From Phialocephala subalpina (lineage: Eukaryota > Ascomycota > Leotiomycetes > Helotiales > Mollisiaceae), in the NCBI GenBank assembly GCA_900073065.1, contig FJOG01000022.1, positions 325,057 through 389,056 on the forward strand: DNA of 64,000 nt. Reading direction: 5' to 3'. Below, in pieces: positions 12,199-23,973 of the stretch. The notes beneath the pieces were generated by a model, which saw nothing but the letters and a program-made list of their open reading frames with translations, was not told where the DNA came from and did no database searches. A program made the translations under genes and the position numbers. Numbering within the stretch: position 1 is the first letter of the stretch; each line of letters opens with the position of its first letter.

Positions 12199-12665
12199 GG
12201 CTCTGCGAATACTTGGAAAGGTTTCTGATTCAGTTGTCGTAACGTTGAAAACTATTGATAGGATTTGAAGTCCATCGTGGAACGCGGGACATTTTCTTAT
12301 CGGTTGATAAGCGGTCCGGAACAATGTCTCACCGTAGCATCTCGCTTATCGCCCCTGACGTAACCGTGCTTGGCATGAAGCTCCTCACCTCCTGCAACCA
12401 TGAAGTAGGGTTTCCAGTGTTCAAAATGACACATAACTATGGCGATCCGTGCATCCAGACTTCATTCAATTTATTTACTGGTTCCTATGTCTCTGTGCTA
12501 GAGCAGAGTTTGCGGGGTACAAGGCTGCCGTCACGTAACCCTTGCACTACGCGTATCCGTCATCGAATTTGAAGATTCCCATAAGACGAGCTTTTACCCT
12601 CCTTGTGGAAATCTTCCGTCTTGGAAATTATCCATTGAAGGCTTCGAATCCATTCAATCGCCAAA
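12199..12665. promoter_or_regulatory. Shared divergent promoter region of VMS1 and the HAM1-like gene
   Basis: The 467 bp separate two divergent start codons (12198 reverse, 12666 forward), so both promoters must lie here. No specific factor sites are claimed. Confidence 0.6.
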
Positions 12666-14960
12666 ATGTCATCCTGTTTCGGGTCAAGAAAGAAGAGCAA
12701 ACGGCAGGGTGACCGGGAGCCACTCCTACCTCAATATGAGGACGACACTTCACTTCAACGAATTGCTCATCAGAAGCTCCATACCTACCAGATGCTCAGA
12801 GCTCTCTCTAAGGGATTCATGCCATCGACGGAGCAAACCATTATCAATCTTCGAACACTTCTCGCCTCAGATGTCCTCAACCCAGATGAACCTGGTCTCA
12901 GCCAAAGCGGACGAAAGCTGATGTATTACTCCAAAACATGGCTTCAGCAATTCATTGATCTTCTTCGAAAGAAAAATGATGGCGATCAAATTCAAGATTT
13001 TATTTGGTTCTTACTACATGCTCGCATGTCCATTGATACAGGTGATCTCATCGAGACGGCCACATCAACACGGTCAAAGGCAGACGCCTCTGCTGGTACG
13101 TGCTTCCCATGATATTCACGTGCTTTATACTGACTTATTGTAGCATATGAGAGTATCAAAACAGTTGGCAGTCTTCTCCTGACCAATTCTGACTTCAGAA
13201 TCTTCCTGTCTGACCTAAACACAATCGGCAGACAGGTATTCTCGGACACTGCTCACACGATCTCGAATGTGGCCGATGATGCCGCAAAGCAAATCGAACC
13301 TTCAGCTGAGCAGAGTGAGGCAGTCAAGAAACCAGGGAATGACGATGGACCGGCACCAACTGGCGAAGATCTAGAGGCAGAAGCTGCTGAGATTGGCGAT
13401 GTCGTTGTAAATGGCATTAAGAAGACTGGACAAGAGGCTGGAGAAAGCTTGAAAGAGCAATTTTCTGGAGATGAAGCAGAAACTCTGAAGAATCGTCTGA
13501 AGGCTGCTGTCCTCAAGCTTAGTAAGAGGAACGATTACTCAGATTCAGTATCGACCATTGGATTGCTCATCAAGAGATATGCCAAGGTATATTCGAGAGC
13601 TGCGGACAAGACGATTAGCACTGTTCAGGAGGATGTTGACACCAATGACGAGCTCGACCGAGCCATCAAAAACGGCTGGTCCTTGCTGAGCTCATTTGGC
13701 GACAAGGAAGCATGGAAAGAGCTGGAGAAGAAATTCAACAAAGTCATGGAGTACTCTCAAAAAGACCCTGAGTTCGAAAACATGATGGAAGAAGTTGCCG
13801 CCTCAATCCAAAAGATGCTCACCGATCCCGACTTCTTCGACCAAGCATCCAACAAAGTCGAAGAACTCAAGACTAAGTCCAAAGAAGTTGGCACCGAATC
13901 TCCCCTCCGAAAAGACGTCGACTCTCTTCTCCAACAAGCACGCACCACCTTTAACTCAGTCATGAACGACGAAGATATCTCTAAACTCTTCCAAACCTCA
14001 CTCCGAATCTGGTCCATCCTCTCACCAACCAACCAGGTCACAAACCCTGACCTCTGGACCGACACCTACACCATCTTCCTCCCATTACTAATCCAAGCAA
14101 TTCAATTCCTCCCTATCCCACGTCTCGAAATCTCGGCCCCAGAAATCGACCTCCTCCTTGAAAATCTAATCCTGGAACCCGGCCGAACGATCAACAACAC
14201 CTCTTTCCTCCCTTTCCGTCTAAAGGTCGAAACATACAACGACCTCTCCATCCGAAAAGCTCGTTTCCGAACCATCTCTTCCGTCCGCTCCCTCGCAACC
14301 ATCAAAGTCCAAGGCCTCTCCATCCGCGCCGACGAAGTCGGATTCTGGCTTCGAGCCCACAAAGGTCTTTTGCGTCTTGCTGATGAAGGAATCGCCAGTT
14401 TTGAACTAGATGATAGAGGCATCGATGTCGAGATCGACATCGAGATTGGGAAAGAGAAGTTGGAGAAGATCCTCACTCTACGCAATGTCCGGGTCAAAAT
14501 CCATCACCTCTCTTACACCCTACGCAAGAGCAAGTTCGCTTGTCTGGCTTGGTTATTCAAACCCCTCCTCCGACCCATCATCCGCAAAGTCCTCGAGAAG
14601 CAACTCTCAACAGCAATCGCCGATTTCTTCCATGCCGCCAACCGCGAGTTGTTGTTCGCCCGCGAACGTCTTCGCGCCACTCGCATCAGCGATCCTCGAG
14701 ATCTTCGAACATTCATCAAAGCAGTGATCACAAGATTGACGCCAGAAGATGATCCGGATCTGTATACGAATGTGGGTGTTAGAGGAGCGGCAGAGCAGAG
14801 GGGGAATGTGTTTGCGGGTGTGTATGCACCTGGTAGTGTAGTTAAGCTGTGGGATGAGGAGGCGAGGGATGCGGAGGTTAGGGTTGATGAGAGGGCGGAG
14901 GTAGCGAGGGGGTGGAGGAATGAGATTTTTGATGTACAGGCTAGGAATATGGGTCAGTGA
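12666..14960 (+). CDS. HAM1-like (DUF5923/HAM1_N-HAM1_C) protein, predicted lipid-binding fold
   Basis: Two exons (12666-13095 and 13144-14960; 2,247 nt, 748 residues) join in frame around a 48-bp intron. The N-terminus (MSSCFGSRKK... EPLLPQY) is characteristic of the fungal HAM1-like family, followed by helical segments (HQKLHTYQMLRALSKGFMPS, STEQTIINLRTLLASD). A charged linker (residues 190-250) leads to a long helical region, then a beta-rich half (about 400-650) ending in the HAM1_C-type tail. The family is compared with BPI/LBP-like tubular lipid-binding proteins. I see no signal peptide; Cys4 near the N-terminus could be lipidated, which is only inference. The gene is convergent with the DUF427 gene; the stops are 357 bp apart. 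No broken motif or frameshift was seen. Confidence 0.9.
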
Positions 14961-15316
14961 GATTGGATTATGAGCGAGGACCGATTAAATTGGACGGATG
15001 AGTGAGAATGATCCGTGGTGTTGAATGGGGTTAAAAATTGTATGACTCACCTTAGGCTTGTAACAATACACATCATGACATGGTTTTCTCATATGCTTCA
15101 ACTCATCCTTGAATGCTGGTAAACTCTCGAGAAAAATAGATAGACAATACCCTCACATCAGTGTACACCCATTTTTTTCCATCCCACACACTTTGCTATT
15201 ACTATTTACGCCAAACTCCAAGTCACCACACCAGTCATTCACAATCACATAGCCACACACGTACAAATACACTCCTATCCCCTCCCTATACCCCACCTAC
15301 AACCACCTACAACCAC
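14961..15316. other. Convergent 3' region
   Basis: This region holds the 3' ends of two converging genes. Its right end enters the 10-bp minisatellite that overlaps the DUF427 stop codon. Nothing else is seen. Confidence 0.5.
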
Positions 15317-15330
15317 CTACAACCACCTAG
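15291..15330. repeat. 10-bp minisatellite (AACCACCTAC), about four units
   Basis: Three nearly exact units lie at 15301-15330, with one diverged unit before them. The array covers the reverse-strand DUF427 stop codon (15319-15317). Read in reverse, each further unit supplies another TAG in a shifting frame, so changes in unit number would barely affect the protein end. Confidence 0.85.
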
Positions 15331-15863
15331 TAGCCCCCTCCCCCTTAATAATCCCCTCCAACTCACTCGTCGTCCAACCGCCATAAAAATCCCCAGGTTG
15401 TGGCTTCACCAACTCTCCGTCAACATAACACTCCCACGGACCAGCATAGAAACTCAGATATCCTTTCAGGTCTTTATATTTCTCGTTTGGGGAATCGTAG
15501 CTCCATATTCTGTCTTTGATTGTTTCTTTCTTATCCGAAGAAGTGATGGAGTAGTATGTTGCATAGCCTTTCCATTCGCAATAAGTGGATTTTGGAGTTT
15601 TGGTCAGGGGAATGGAGAGAGATGAGGGTGGGAGGTAGTAGGCTGGAGGATTGTTAGTGGTTTATTATGGAAGTATGGGGAGTGAAAAGAAAGGGAGAAC
15701 AGGGGAAGATACTGGGAGGATGGTAGGTCTCCAGGATCCAATATGCGTCTTTCGTGTCTGCAATTATTTCTCCATGCCATTTCACTTGTACGTGGCGCGG
15801 GGTATGCTCGATGAGGGGTGGACGAGGGAAGTTCTGAACATTAAGTTTAGGTTTTGGTGGCAT
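15317..15863 (-). CDS. DUF427 family protein
   Basis: Two exons (15863-15713 and 15642-15317; 477 nt, 158 residues) join in frame around a 70-bp intron with branch site CCACTAAC. The start gives MPPKPKLNVQNFPRPPLIEH; a longer frame upstream exists but reads as a leader. The sequence shows the compact beta-rich DUF427 pattern: VKWHGEIIADTKDAYWILET, PTYYLP, then YCEWKGYATYYSI, FYAGPWECYVDGE and GDFYGGWTT. The family is small and widespread in bacteria and fungi, without an established biochemical role. The divergent partner is the ESCRT-III gene starting at 16199. Confidence 0.9.
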
Positions 15864-16198
15864 CCTGAGAGTAGTGTCTTTTTTCAAATCAAGGAGAACG
15901 TTTATGGAGACTAGAAATACAAGAAAGGAGAAAATGAAACGGAAATTGGGCATATGATAGAGTTTATCGAAGGAGTCGAAATAGAGGGGTAGATTTAGAG
16001 CATAAATTCTGCCGTGGTACACCGCCTAAATTCTGCTAGCGGCGGACGTCACCAGCGCTCTACTGCGCCTCGTGTCTCGACCACAAGGCTAGACCTGCTC
16101 TCAGTCTATCGCAACTCTATCCAACAACCGACATCTTCCTCTCACTCTCTTCTATACAACTTCCATAGCCTGTACATACATCCGCGAAATCAATCAAG
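15864..16198. promoter_or_regulatory. Divergent promoter region, DUF427 gene and DID2
   Basis: The 335 bp separate divergent start codons. The DID2 side carries a CT-rich leader. Confidence 0.5.
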
Positions 16199-17051
16199 AT
16201 GTCTGGCCTCGAGAAAGCGCTGTTCAACCTCAAGGTACCACCTTATCTCACTCTGCGGGGATGCCTGCGAAGATGGAGAGGAGACAAAGAAGAGAGCTGC
16301 GCTGACACAGGAACCAGTTTACCGCGAAGCAACTGAATCGCCAAGCTGCGAAAGCTGGAAAGGATGAGAAGACCGAGAAAGATAAGTTGAAGAAGGTACA
16401 TGCCCCTCTCTATCCCTCGTCCCTGGCCTCTATCCCATCCATGGACCCCTCTACTCGGTTCAGTCGCAGAACACTGACAAGCTACACAGGCAATCCAACA
16501 AGGTCACAGCGATATCGCGAAAATATACGCCCAGAATGCCATCCGAAAACAAAACGAACGCCTGAACCTCCTCAGACTAGGAAGCAGAATCGACGCCGTG
16601 GCTAGCAGGGTACAGACGGCTGTTACGATGAGGCAGGTTACAGGCAGTATGATGAATGTTGTCAAAGGGATGGATCAAGCTATGAAAGCTATGGATTTGG
16701 AGAAGGTATATCCCCCTCTCATCGCCCTCCTATCTACGTTCTTGGCACGAGATAGAGGACTAACAAATATACTCGCAGATCTCAGCAGTAATGGACCGAT
16801 TCGAAACACAATTCGAAGACCTAGACGTCGCAACAGGCTACTACGAAAACGCCACAACATCGGCGACCGCAGTTGGCACACCACAAGAAGATGTCGATAA
16901 ACTTATGAACCAGGTTGCGGATGAGGCGGGTGTGGAGCTGCATCAGGAGATGGAGGGTGCGAAGGCTGTTAGTGCTGCGCCGGTGAAGAGTGGTCCTACC
17001 GAAGTCGAGGAAGACGGATTGGGTGAGAGATTGAGGGCTTTGAGGTCGTAG
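16199..17051 (+). CDS. DID2: ESCRT-III-associated protein Did2/Vps46 (CHMP1)
   Basis: Four exons (16199-16234, 16318-16395, 16490-16705, 16779-17051; 603 nt, 200 residues) join in frame, close to the length of yeast Did2. The protein begins [20 protein letters not shown] and carries the basic helix 1 and acidic C-terminal half typical of Snf7-family proteins. It ends in a clear MIM1 motif ([14 protein letters not shown]-x2-L-x2-R-L-x2-L), which in this family binds the MIT domain of the AAA ATPase Vps4. It should act on endosomal membranes in multivesicular-body sorting and regulate Vps4-driven disassembly. Four small exons with introns near the 5' end are usual for this family in moulds. No anomaly was seen. 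Confidence 0.96.
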
Positions 17052-18286
17052 AAGTGAGGAAGCGGCTTGGGGAGATAAAGATGTGAAAGGGAGTCGGCAA
17101 CGAGATGTGGATATAAGGAGCGGTACAGGCAGGCGTTGGTTTGGTCTCTTTTCGGACCCGGTTATATTTTCAGCTATTGCGATTGCGAGAAAGGCGAATG
17201 GGTCTACACTTCCTCATCTATCCTCCCTGGTCCATGCTTTTCTTGTGTGTTTCTATTGCTCTCTTTTGCGCTTGGCAGAGAATCTTCGAAACTAACCTGA
17301 TGAATTCCTGCACCATTTTTGCAACTTTTAGCAGTGGAAATGCCCCAAATTGTTTAGGTTATTAGACAAGTCTTTGATCCTCTAAGCCGCTTTTACAACT
17401 TTTGCTAGCAAGAATGTCCTAAGTTATTTGGTCCATCAGCCTAGACTATCAAAAGCCTTCTGTAAGGTGCCGAAGCTACCATCTCCCTTTCTCTTCTTTA
17501 TAGTATTTTCTTTAGAATCACACTTTTCAGTTTCAAAAGTCACGGCCATGAATCAAATATTTGACTATTCCAAGTAATGCCCGTTTGCTTCACATTTACA
17601 TAGCACCGGTAACAGAGCACGATCAGGTGAAAGGGTGCATGAGTCTTTGATATATTGGGACATTCTGAAGGTGGGAATGTCCTAGCTACTTAGAGTGCTC
17701 CAGATGGAGACTCGTGTTTGAGATAGGGATGGACTTCCAATGTTAATGCATTCGTGGCACATGGAATCTGGTAAGAAGAGTCATGAGTCACGATGTTGCA
17801 GTTTGAACATTGTGATCACGGTTAAATATAAGCTTATTGAATTTGTATTTGCTGTATACTCATGGTCTTGATCGTCTACTACATTGTGACCCCACCCGCA
17901 GCGAGGACCCTGAGCCAGTTTCGCCCCTGAATATCAAGTGTTGAGCTCCAATAGTCATTTTGGCATTGGACATCTGGTTGAAGCAGTGCCGAGTCCAGCT
18001 AGACATGCCGCCAAATGACGAATAAGACCAAAGACAGTCGAACATCGGAGAATGATCAATTCCAGCCAAACACGGGCCTCGTTCTCTTGTCGACCCAATC
18101 GCCACGTCCTCTGTGCACAGAGCCATGGCCAGGGACTGGCATCTCCTTTGCTTTCAGGCCGAGCCGTTGTGCTAGCCGTTGTGCGACTTGGTACGGGATG
18201 TGCTCGAGTAACTGCATGCCAGGATCCTGAGAAGCGCTGTATTCAACGGAAACCTGATACCAGATCTCCGCACGTGCTGAATTTCT
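17052..18286. other. Gene-poor, partly AT-rich region
   Basis: From about 17290 to 17850 the DNA is clearly richer in A/T than the surrounding genes. Both strands lack recognisable coding potential. I found no terminal repeats. A degenerate transposon is possible but unsupported. Confidence 0.45.
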
Positions 18287-18979
18287 TTATTTCATTGCTG
18301 CCATGTAGTTGTGACGCAGAATAGAAGGAAGGCTGTGAACAGTGAGAATGTTTTTGAGTCCGAATATTTTTTCGATCAACGTTCCTAGCCTCGCCCAGTA
18401 TTTGTGTCCTTTGTCGTCGTCTTCATAATAATTGGAGCCTGCCAAGTCGCTGATAGCCATGTTCTGGAGCCCAGCCATCTTGATAGGGTTTAGATTCCCC
18501 AGAAGCTCGAATAGGTGTTTGCCAAACGTGTCGTCTATGTAAAGGGTGTCGAAGAATAAGTTGAATCGTATCTTTGGCCTGCTTAAGAAAGAAGCAAAAC
18601 AAAGCGGATAGAACGGCAGTACCGCATTTCGGGAGTCGCGACAGACCTTAAGAGCGACGGGAAGTGGTATTCGAGAGTAGTACGAAGCGTAAAGTTTGTC
18701 CTCGTTGTTGATGCCATATCTCTCCTTCCATTGAAACTCAATTTCGACCACGCGAGGCTGGAGTGTGAGATGCCATATCGTGTATCTCAACTCAATTGGC
18801 AGTCGTGTGAAGGGATGGAATTCTGTAAGTACTGAATCGGGTCCAGTTGATCGATTGCGCCACCGCATCCTGGACAGCTCGAGACAGGAAGCAATAGCTA
18901 GGTCGCAGGTTCGCAGTAGGGAGAAACCGTAGGAACTGCGCTTGCAATTGTATAGAAAGGACTTGATGACTATTAGCAT
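18287..18979 (-). CDS. 2EXR domain protein
   Basis: A single open frame of 230 residues starts with ATG at 18979; an in-frame ATG at 18868 (residue 38) is also possible and places the start closer to the domain. The signature FHPFTRLPIELRYTIWHLTL followed by RVVEIEF, and later LPVALKVCRDSRNAVLPFY, is the 2EXR domain, an expanded family of unknown function in leotiomycetes and sordariomycetes. The frame has no internal stop. An intron near 18990-19010 (GTAAGTACGC) in the 5' leader is possible. The gene stands between AT-rich DNA and decayed genes, as is common for this variable family. Confidence 0.8.
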   Translation of the reverse strand: MLIVIKSFLYNCKRSSYGFSLLRTCDLAIASCLELSRMRWRNRSTGPDSVLTEFHPFTRLPIELRYTIWHLTLQPRVVEIEFQWKERYGINNEDKLYASYYSRIPLPVALKVCRDSRNAVLPFYPLCFASFLSRPKIRFNLFFDTLYIDDTFGKHLFELLGNLNPIKMAGLQNMAISDLAGSNYYEDDDKGHKYWARLGTLIEKIFGLKNILTVHSLPSILRHNYMAAMK

Positions 18980-19693
18980 AGATTTCTAAATAAAAGATGC
19001 GTACTTACTCTGCTGAGCGTATTATTGAGGACGATGAGGAGGATCTGGAATGAAGAGAGCCTGAAGGAAGCTGAGAGTTGCAGAGGATGGCTCGCGGTGA
19101 GCGCGACCAAAAAGTGGGACCGCTGATGCGCTGTCACGTGAAAGTGAAGCATCGTAACTTCCTCAAATTCTCTCATGCACTTTTCCTTCTGTACAACTAC
19201 GCCGAGTCAAATTCGCTGCCCATAAGTTTAGGATATTGGCTAGATGAGACACGGAGTCGATTTCGATGAATGAAGTCACTCAAGATATCGGATCAAGCTT
19301 GAATCTTAACTTGTTTCCGAACATTGACTTTGGTACAATGTCCATTCTACGCCAGTCCCTAGTGAGATTTTCTGTGTCTTTCCATATGCGATGAGAAGAA
19401 GTGTGTTGTTGCCAGGGATTCGTATTGTCTGGAACCAAAAAAAATCACCTGAGGTACTCCACTTTTTTTTTACAATTCGCCGTCAATACTCGCGAACAAA
19501 GTTGCCCTGCGTTTTCTCCAGCTTTTAACAACTCCAACTTTCTGATATTTGTGCATATGATACCTTTCTATACTCTCGCTACCTCTCGCAATCCTGACAT
19601 CAATTCTCAGCACCACCAATCTCGCAATTTATGAACTTCTCTATCTCCATCTTTTCATCTTCAACTTCCTCTCCAGCCTTTCCTGCTTTATAG
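18980..19693. other. Intergenic, nothing recognised
   Basis: Promoter side of the 2EXR gene and 3' side of the DUF3716 remnant. No conserved frame or repeat was found. Confidence 0.45.
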
Positions 19694-20435
19694 CTAAGCC
19701 GCTCTGAATAACTTCATCCCTTTCTCTAGCCCACGTCTTGGCTTCCTAGCCATCTCCACAAGCTCCTTCAATGCCTCGTTTGCATATTCCTCGGACATTC
19801 TTGCCCAAATCTTCCTCTTCTCTTCGAAGATATTATGGGCTTGGGATTCTTCGGCCTCTTTCAAACTATCTCGCTCTGCCACCTTGATACTGCTCTTTTG
19901 GCATCCTCACCAGCATGTCCCAACTTGAAAGAGAAACAGCAACATGTCACGAAACGAACACCTCCCATCCTCCCCAGTATACCGACATCCCGCACATGCT
20001 CCCTTGAAATACCCTTCTACTGTGACACAAACCTGAAAAGGTCCAGCAAAATTTTTACAATGGAGACATGGCTCGTTTTTTCTTCTCTTTGCCTCGTGTT
20101 AATGCTAGAACTGCTTCTAGGTTCGCTGTGCCTATGCGAGGGATTGTTAGTTTCCCGGATATTCAACAAGAGCAGATACCGTGGCAACAATTGGGAAAGC
20201 GAATATGGAATGGCGATGAATTGTCGCACATCAATGGGAACTCACCTTCGCCCAATTTCCTCGACTGAACATTATCGCGAAGAGCTACAGATCGTCGGAT
20301 CGGAAGTTCGTGAAGAGTCTTTGCGTTCCTGGTTGTCTTTTTCGGGAAGCGAGGCGAGTTCTGGGAATCTTGAATCGACATCCATGTTGTCTGCTTGGTG
20401 GGGTAGTTGGGATTCAACAGTTTTTCGTCGGTCAT
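19694..20435 (-). pseudogene. Broken DUF3716-type cysteine-motif gene
   Basis: The reverse strand shows the DUF3716 pattern: CLHC (20068-20057) followed by GPF, then in a frame offset by one base CV...GACAGCRY...CSF, with the family's usual spacing. The shift lies at the TTT of GPF (about 20035-20040). The same frame then meets an in-frame TGA at 19909-19907 and continues as a charged coiled-coil-like tail (AERDSLKEAEESQAHNIFEE...) to a stop at 19694. A likely first exon starts at 20435 (MTDEKLLNPNYPTKQTTW...) and ends at a GTGAGT donor near 20247, but its acceptor is unclear. One frameshift plus one stop suggests a dead gene; sequencing error could explain the shift. DUF3716 has no known function. 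Confidence 0.55.
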
Positions 20436-21138
20436 TGTCGAGCTCTATGTTGCTCGATTAGTTGATAGGTTTGAATTGGGACTCGAGAGCCATGCTGCTT
20501 GATTTATTGATTGGTAGGTCTATGCTGGTTGATTGTTTGCTTGACCGAGATTGAGATGCGACAACAAGCAAGCAAGTAAAAAAGGATGAGAGGAAGAAGA
20601 CAAATTGAAGGAGGACGATACTTATATATACGTATTAACGTTGGCGTCGGTCGACAAACGCGTATGACACATCGAGTCCTCGAGATATCATTTTGTGTTG
20701 AATAGTGGTATCGATTTCTGGTCCCCTTCCGCCTATTTCTGGCCCCTTCTCGTCCAGTCGTCGACTTTCGGTTGCCGCTTCAACAGTGTTCCCCGGACTT
20801 CGATATTTATGTTAAAACTCGATCGATGGGATCTTGTAAGATTCCTGTTTGGAATGTCATGCGAGGGAAATGTTTGGTTCGTTTTTCTTTCGGTATTGGA
20901 AGAGGTTGTGATATTCACATACGCCGAACCACCCATACCGGGCCAACGGTACGACATCTGGCTTGCACAGGTGTGAAGCCTGGGGCAGAGATGAAGCAGG
21001 ATAGGTTGGTGAGCAAGAGTGAGGAGGGGACGGAGACGAAAAGACTCGGATTGGAGAACGAGGGGACTCGCCAGCTGGAAGCTGCTCTAGGAGAATGATT
21101 GGCCTGAAGAAATCAATGCACTGAGAGTTCAGGTCTAC
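20436..21138. other. Intergenic, nothing recognised
   Basis: No recognisable gene; a run of lysine/arginine-poor short frames on both strands. Confidence 0.4.
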
Positions 21139-23973
21139 CTAGCAATTGCCATTGCGATCACCCTTCCCAGACCCATCTTCAATCCTCTTCTTCTTCCTGG
21201 ACCGTCTCTTCTTCTTTTTCGGATTCCTGCTTGGCGAAGCTGAATCTGACTCTGTTCGCTCCTTCATCGGATATTGTTGTATACTTCGACCTACTTGATT
21301 GATATGATAAAGCTCAGCCAGATCATCGCGGCCAAATTCTCCAATCATTTCTCTATGGCGTGGCCAAGCAGGTACATAACATAAAAAGCCTCCTCATGCC
21401 CAATGCAATGAAATTTCCATAGCCTGTCAAGTATCCATGTTGCCATGTTAGGGAGATTCGAGTCCCTCATCGTTCCTTCTCGACCGCGGAGTTCGCACCC
21501 CGCGTACTCTGGGTGTTCAGCTTCTATCACGTCATCAATGATCAAATCTTCGACAAGACGAAGGATGGTGAGGCTTCGTAGGTGAACACTAATGTAATTA
21601 AAATTGAGCTTTGTGTGTTCCTCGGCCAGGTTCTCAGACAAGGACTCCAGAAGCTCAGTGGGCGAGAGCTTGTCAGTCTGCTTGGAGTCCTCCGCAGGCC
21701 TCGGGGAAGTAAGCCTTGTGATTTGGGGTAGAATATCCTTGCCGTGTTTAGGTTCGAACTGTTGTAAGCCCTCTTTCGAGGTCCGACCCATACATGCCGA
21801 ACTGGCTTTTTTCTTCCTTGACGATTTTGTCATGAGTTTCTCGATATCATGAAGCGTGACATGTAAACGAGGATCACATCCCTCGCAAGCATATTTGTAG
21901 TAAAAAATCGAGGCGATAGAACATGTCTGCTCAAGTTGTCGGAAATGGGTTGGTTTCTCAACATGCGTGGGGTTTGAATATGTTTCGCCTGTGTTAACTG
22001 CAGCAACCGCTTCTCGATATGCGGCAGCGCAGTGAGGTTTCGCTCTATGTGACAAGAGGTACCTAGCACAGATACTTTCAACGTCCGTCGGACGATTTCC
22101 GACAAATAGATGGACTTCGCCGTGGATCTCAATGATCTTCTCCATATCTGGCCATGGCTTTGCGCAGTAGCCGTTCTGTCTGGCAGCATTGTATAGATGT
22201 GCCATAGGAACAGTACTACCCCAATAATTAGATATGCGTAGTCTGATTTCCTGCACTGATAAGGTGACATTTGCTATGAGAAATCCGCAGAGTAGAGGCT
22301 GTATTTCCAGATAATAGTTTGGGCGGACATAGGGTTGTCCTAACATACGGGAGTTGAGATTCCTTAATTTGTCTGTCGCCCACGACCCAGTAGTGGAAGA
22401 AGTCGAAGACGTCATTGGGCGTCTTCCCCGTCTTTTTACACCTAGTCCATAGTTCATCTTCGCCAGATCCAGTGATATCGTTGTAGTCGCGGATGTCGTA
22501 GTAGGTTCGACACATAACCTTGCTCAAATCCTCAAAGCCTCTCTTCCCGTCATCTTGCAAGATATGATGAATGTCCAGAAATGTTTGAGTTGCGAAGACG
22601 AGCCAGATTGGAACAGGTTTTAGCTTGACCAAACCAAAGCGTTCGCGAATCGCATTTTGTATGCTTTTGCAGAACTTGTCGTGCGACCAAACGAGGTGCG
22701 GGAAGCCTTTAAGAACCAGTTCCTGCCAAGGAATGATAGCGTTGCAGAGATTTAAAGTCAGCATGAGGCATATTCCATATAACTACAGGCTCAGGACACG
22801 GAAACTTACTTTCAAGGAGCTTAATATCCTCTTCCATTCTCGACGTCTCATTCGATCCTGGTTCATTTGCCTCATGGGCCTCCTCGTGGGCCTACGCTTG
22901 AAACCTGTATCCTTGAACAAATTCTTCATTGAGTTTGTTCTGTCCGCAGTTCACCAGTGACCCTAGGTACGATTTCAGATATAAATATGGAGTTCGGCAA
23001 ATCCAATCCGAGAACGCTGTCATCGTAATGCTTCGTGGGCCTTCGTCATCCCAGGCTGGCTCCTTCCTACGCTTTGCTAGCATGTCAAACATAGGTTTTG
23101 AGGTTGTCTCGTAATCGACGGTAAAGCCATGAGATACCATTGATTCTTGACAGTCTTTTTCGGCCGGTCCATAAGATCAAAGGCGTTATCTGTTACAATT
23201 GATACATTCTGTTCAAGCATTAGCAGATGGATGCGAAGAAGGACATCAAAAACTACCCACCATGAGATCAATCTTGCCATCCTGGTAGTCTTTCCAAAGT
23301 TTCTGTATACATTTCCTGACCTCGGTAAAATCAGAGTACATACAATAAATATCAAATAGCTAGTCATCCTGGGTGTACTCGGATTTGTAGTGAACTTTGG
23401 GCGGTGGTCGAGACTTCCTCTTCGGAGCTTGGCTCGAGGTCGAATCATCATCTGAACATGCATCGATATCTTCGACGATCAGGCCATCGAAAGAATTGAC
23501 GAAACCTTCAACTTTGTCGTCCAAATCATTCATCTCCGCCTTCGAGATTTGTTGAATAGCAGCTTACGCCAAAAGGATTTCAAGGGCCTCTTCCAGAACA
23601 AGCACGAAGTGCGAATGCGTTTCATTGCCTTGGCAATGCAACGCATCGCCTTCTTGCTGAGAGAACCATTCCATGCTTTTTTTCATCTTGGCGATGACGC
23701 TCTGTAAATTGTGCAATATACTTCGAGAAATCATCACAGGAAGCTCTGCGTCCAAGATTGATTGAGCGAACGGTACAGTACGTAGTCTCTGATGGCGACC
23801 CTTTTCGTCGACTCAACGGGTTTCTTCCTGTTTGCCCTCTTTGCGGAGCCATTAACTGGCAGATGGTGGCGGTTGCATTTGCTGGCGGTCTCTCCAAGCC
23901 AAGTTACTATTTTCTGCGTTTCGAGTTTATATCTGTTGGAAGAGTCAACAATAACGTCTGGTACGGCGACCAT
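21139..23973 (-). pseudogene. Decayed DUF6604 domain gene
   Basis: The ATG at 23973 opens a DUF6604-like N-terminus (YKLETQKIVTWLGETASK). Family-like blocks follow in order: FAQSILDAELPVMISRSIL, KAEMNDLDDKVEGF...GLIVEDIDA, LFDIYCMYSDFTEVRKC...KIDLM, NVSIVTDNAFDLM, PVPIWLVFATQTFLDI, PLLCGFL...WGSTVPMAHLYNA, EIHGEVHLFVGNRP and a C-terminus YVPAWPRHREMIGEFG with a basic tail. Introns are recognisable at 23219-23260 and near 22320-22366. The frame is broken by in-frame stops TAA (23566-23564), TAG (23362-23360) and TAG (22894-22892), and by one-base shifts near 23770, 23155-23166 and 21383-21387 (a T-run on the coding strand). Three stops and three shifts make a functional product very unlikely. 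The role of the family is unknown; it often sits in large accessory genes. Confidence 0.75.

Noticed and set aside
22320..22366. Apparent frameshift in the DUF6604 remnant
   Set aside because: A 46-nt GT-AG intron in phase 0 joins the two frames (LPY to PLLCGFL), so no frameshift is needed here.
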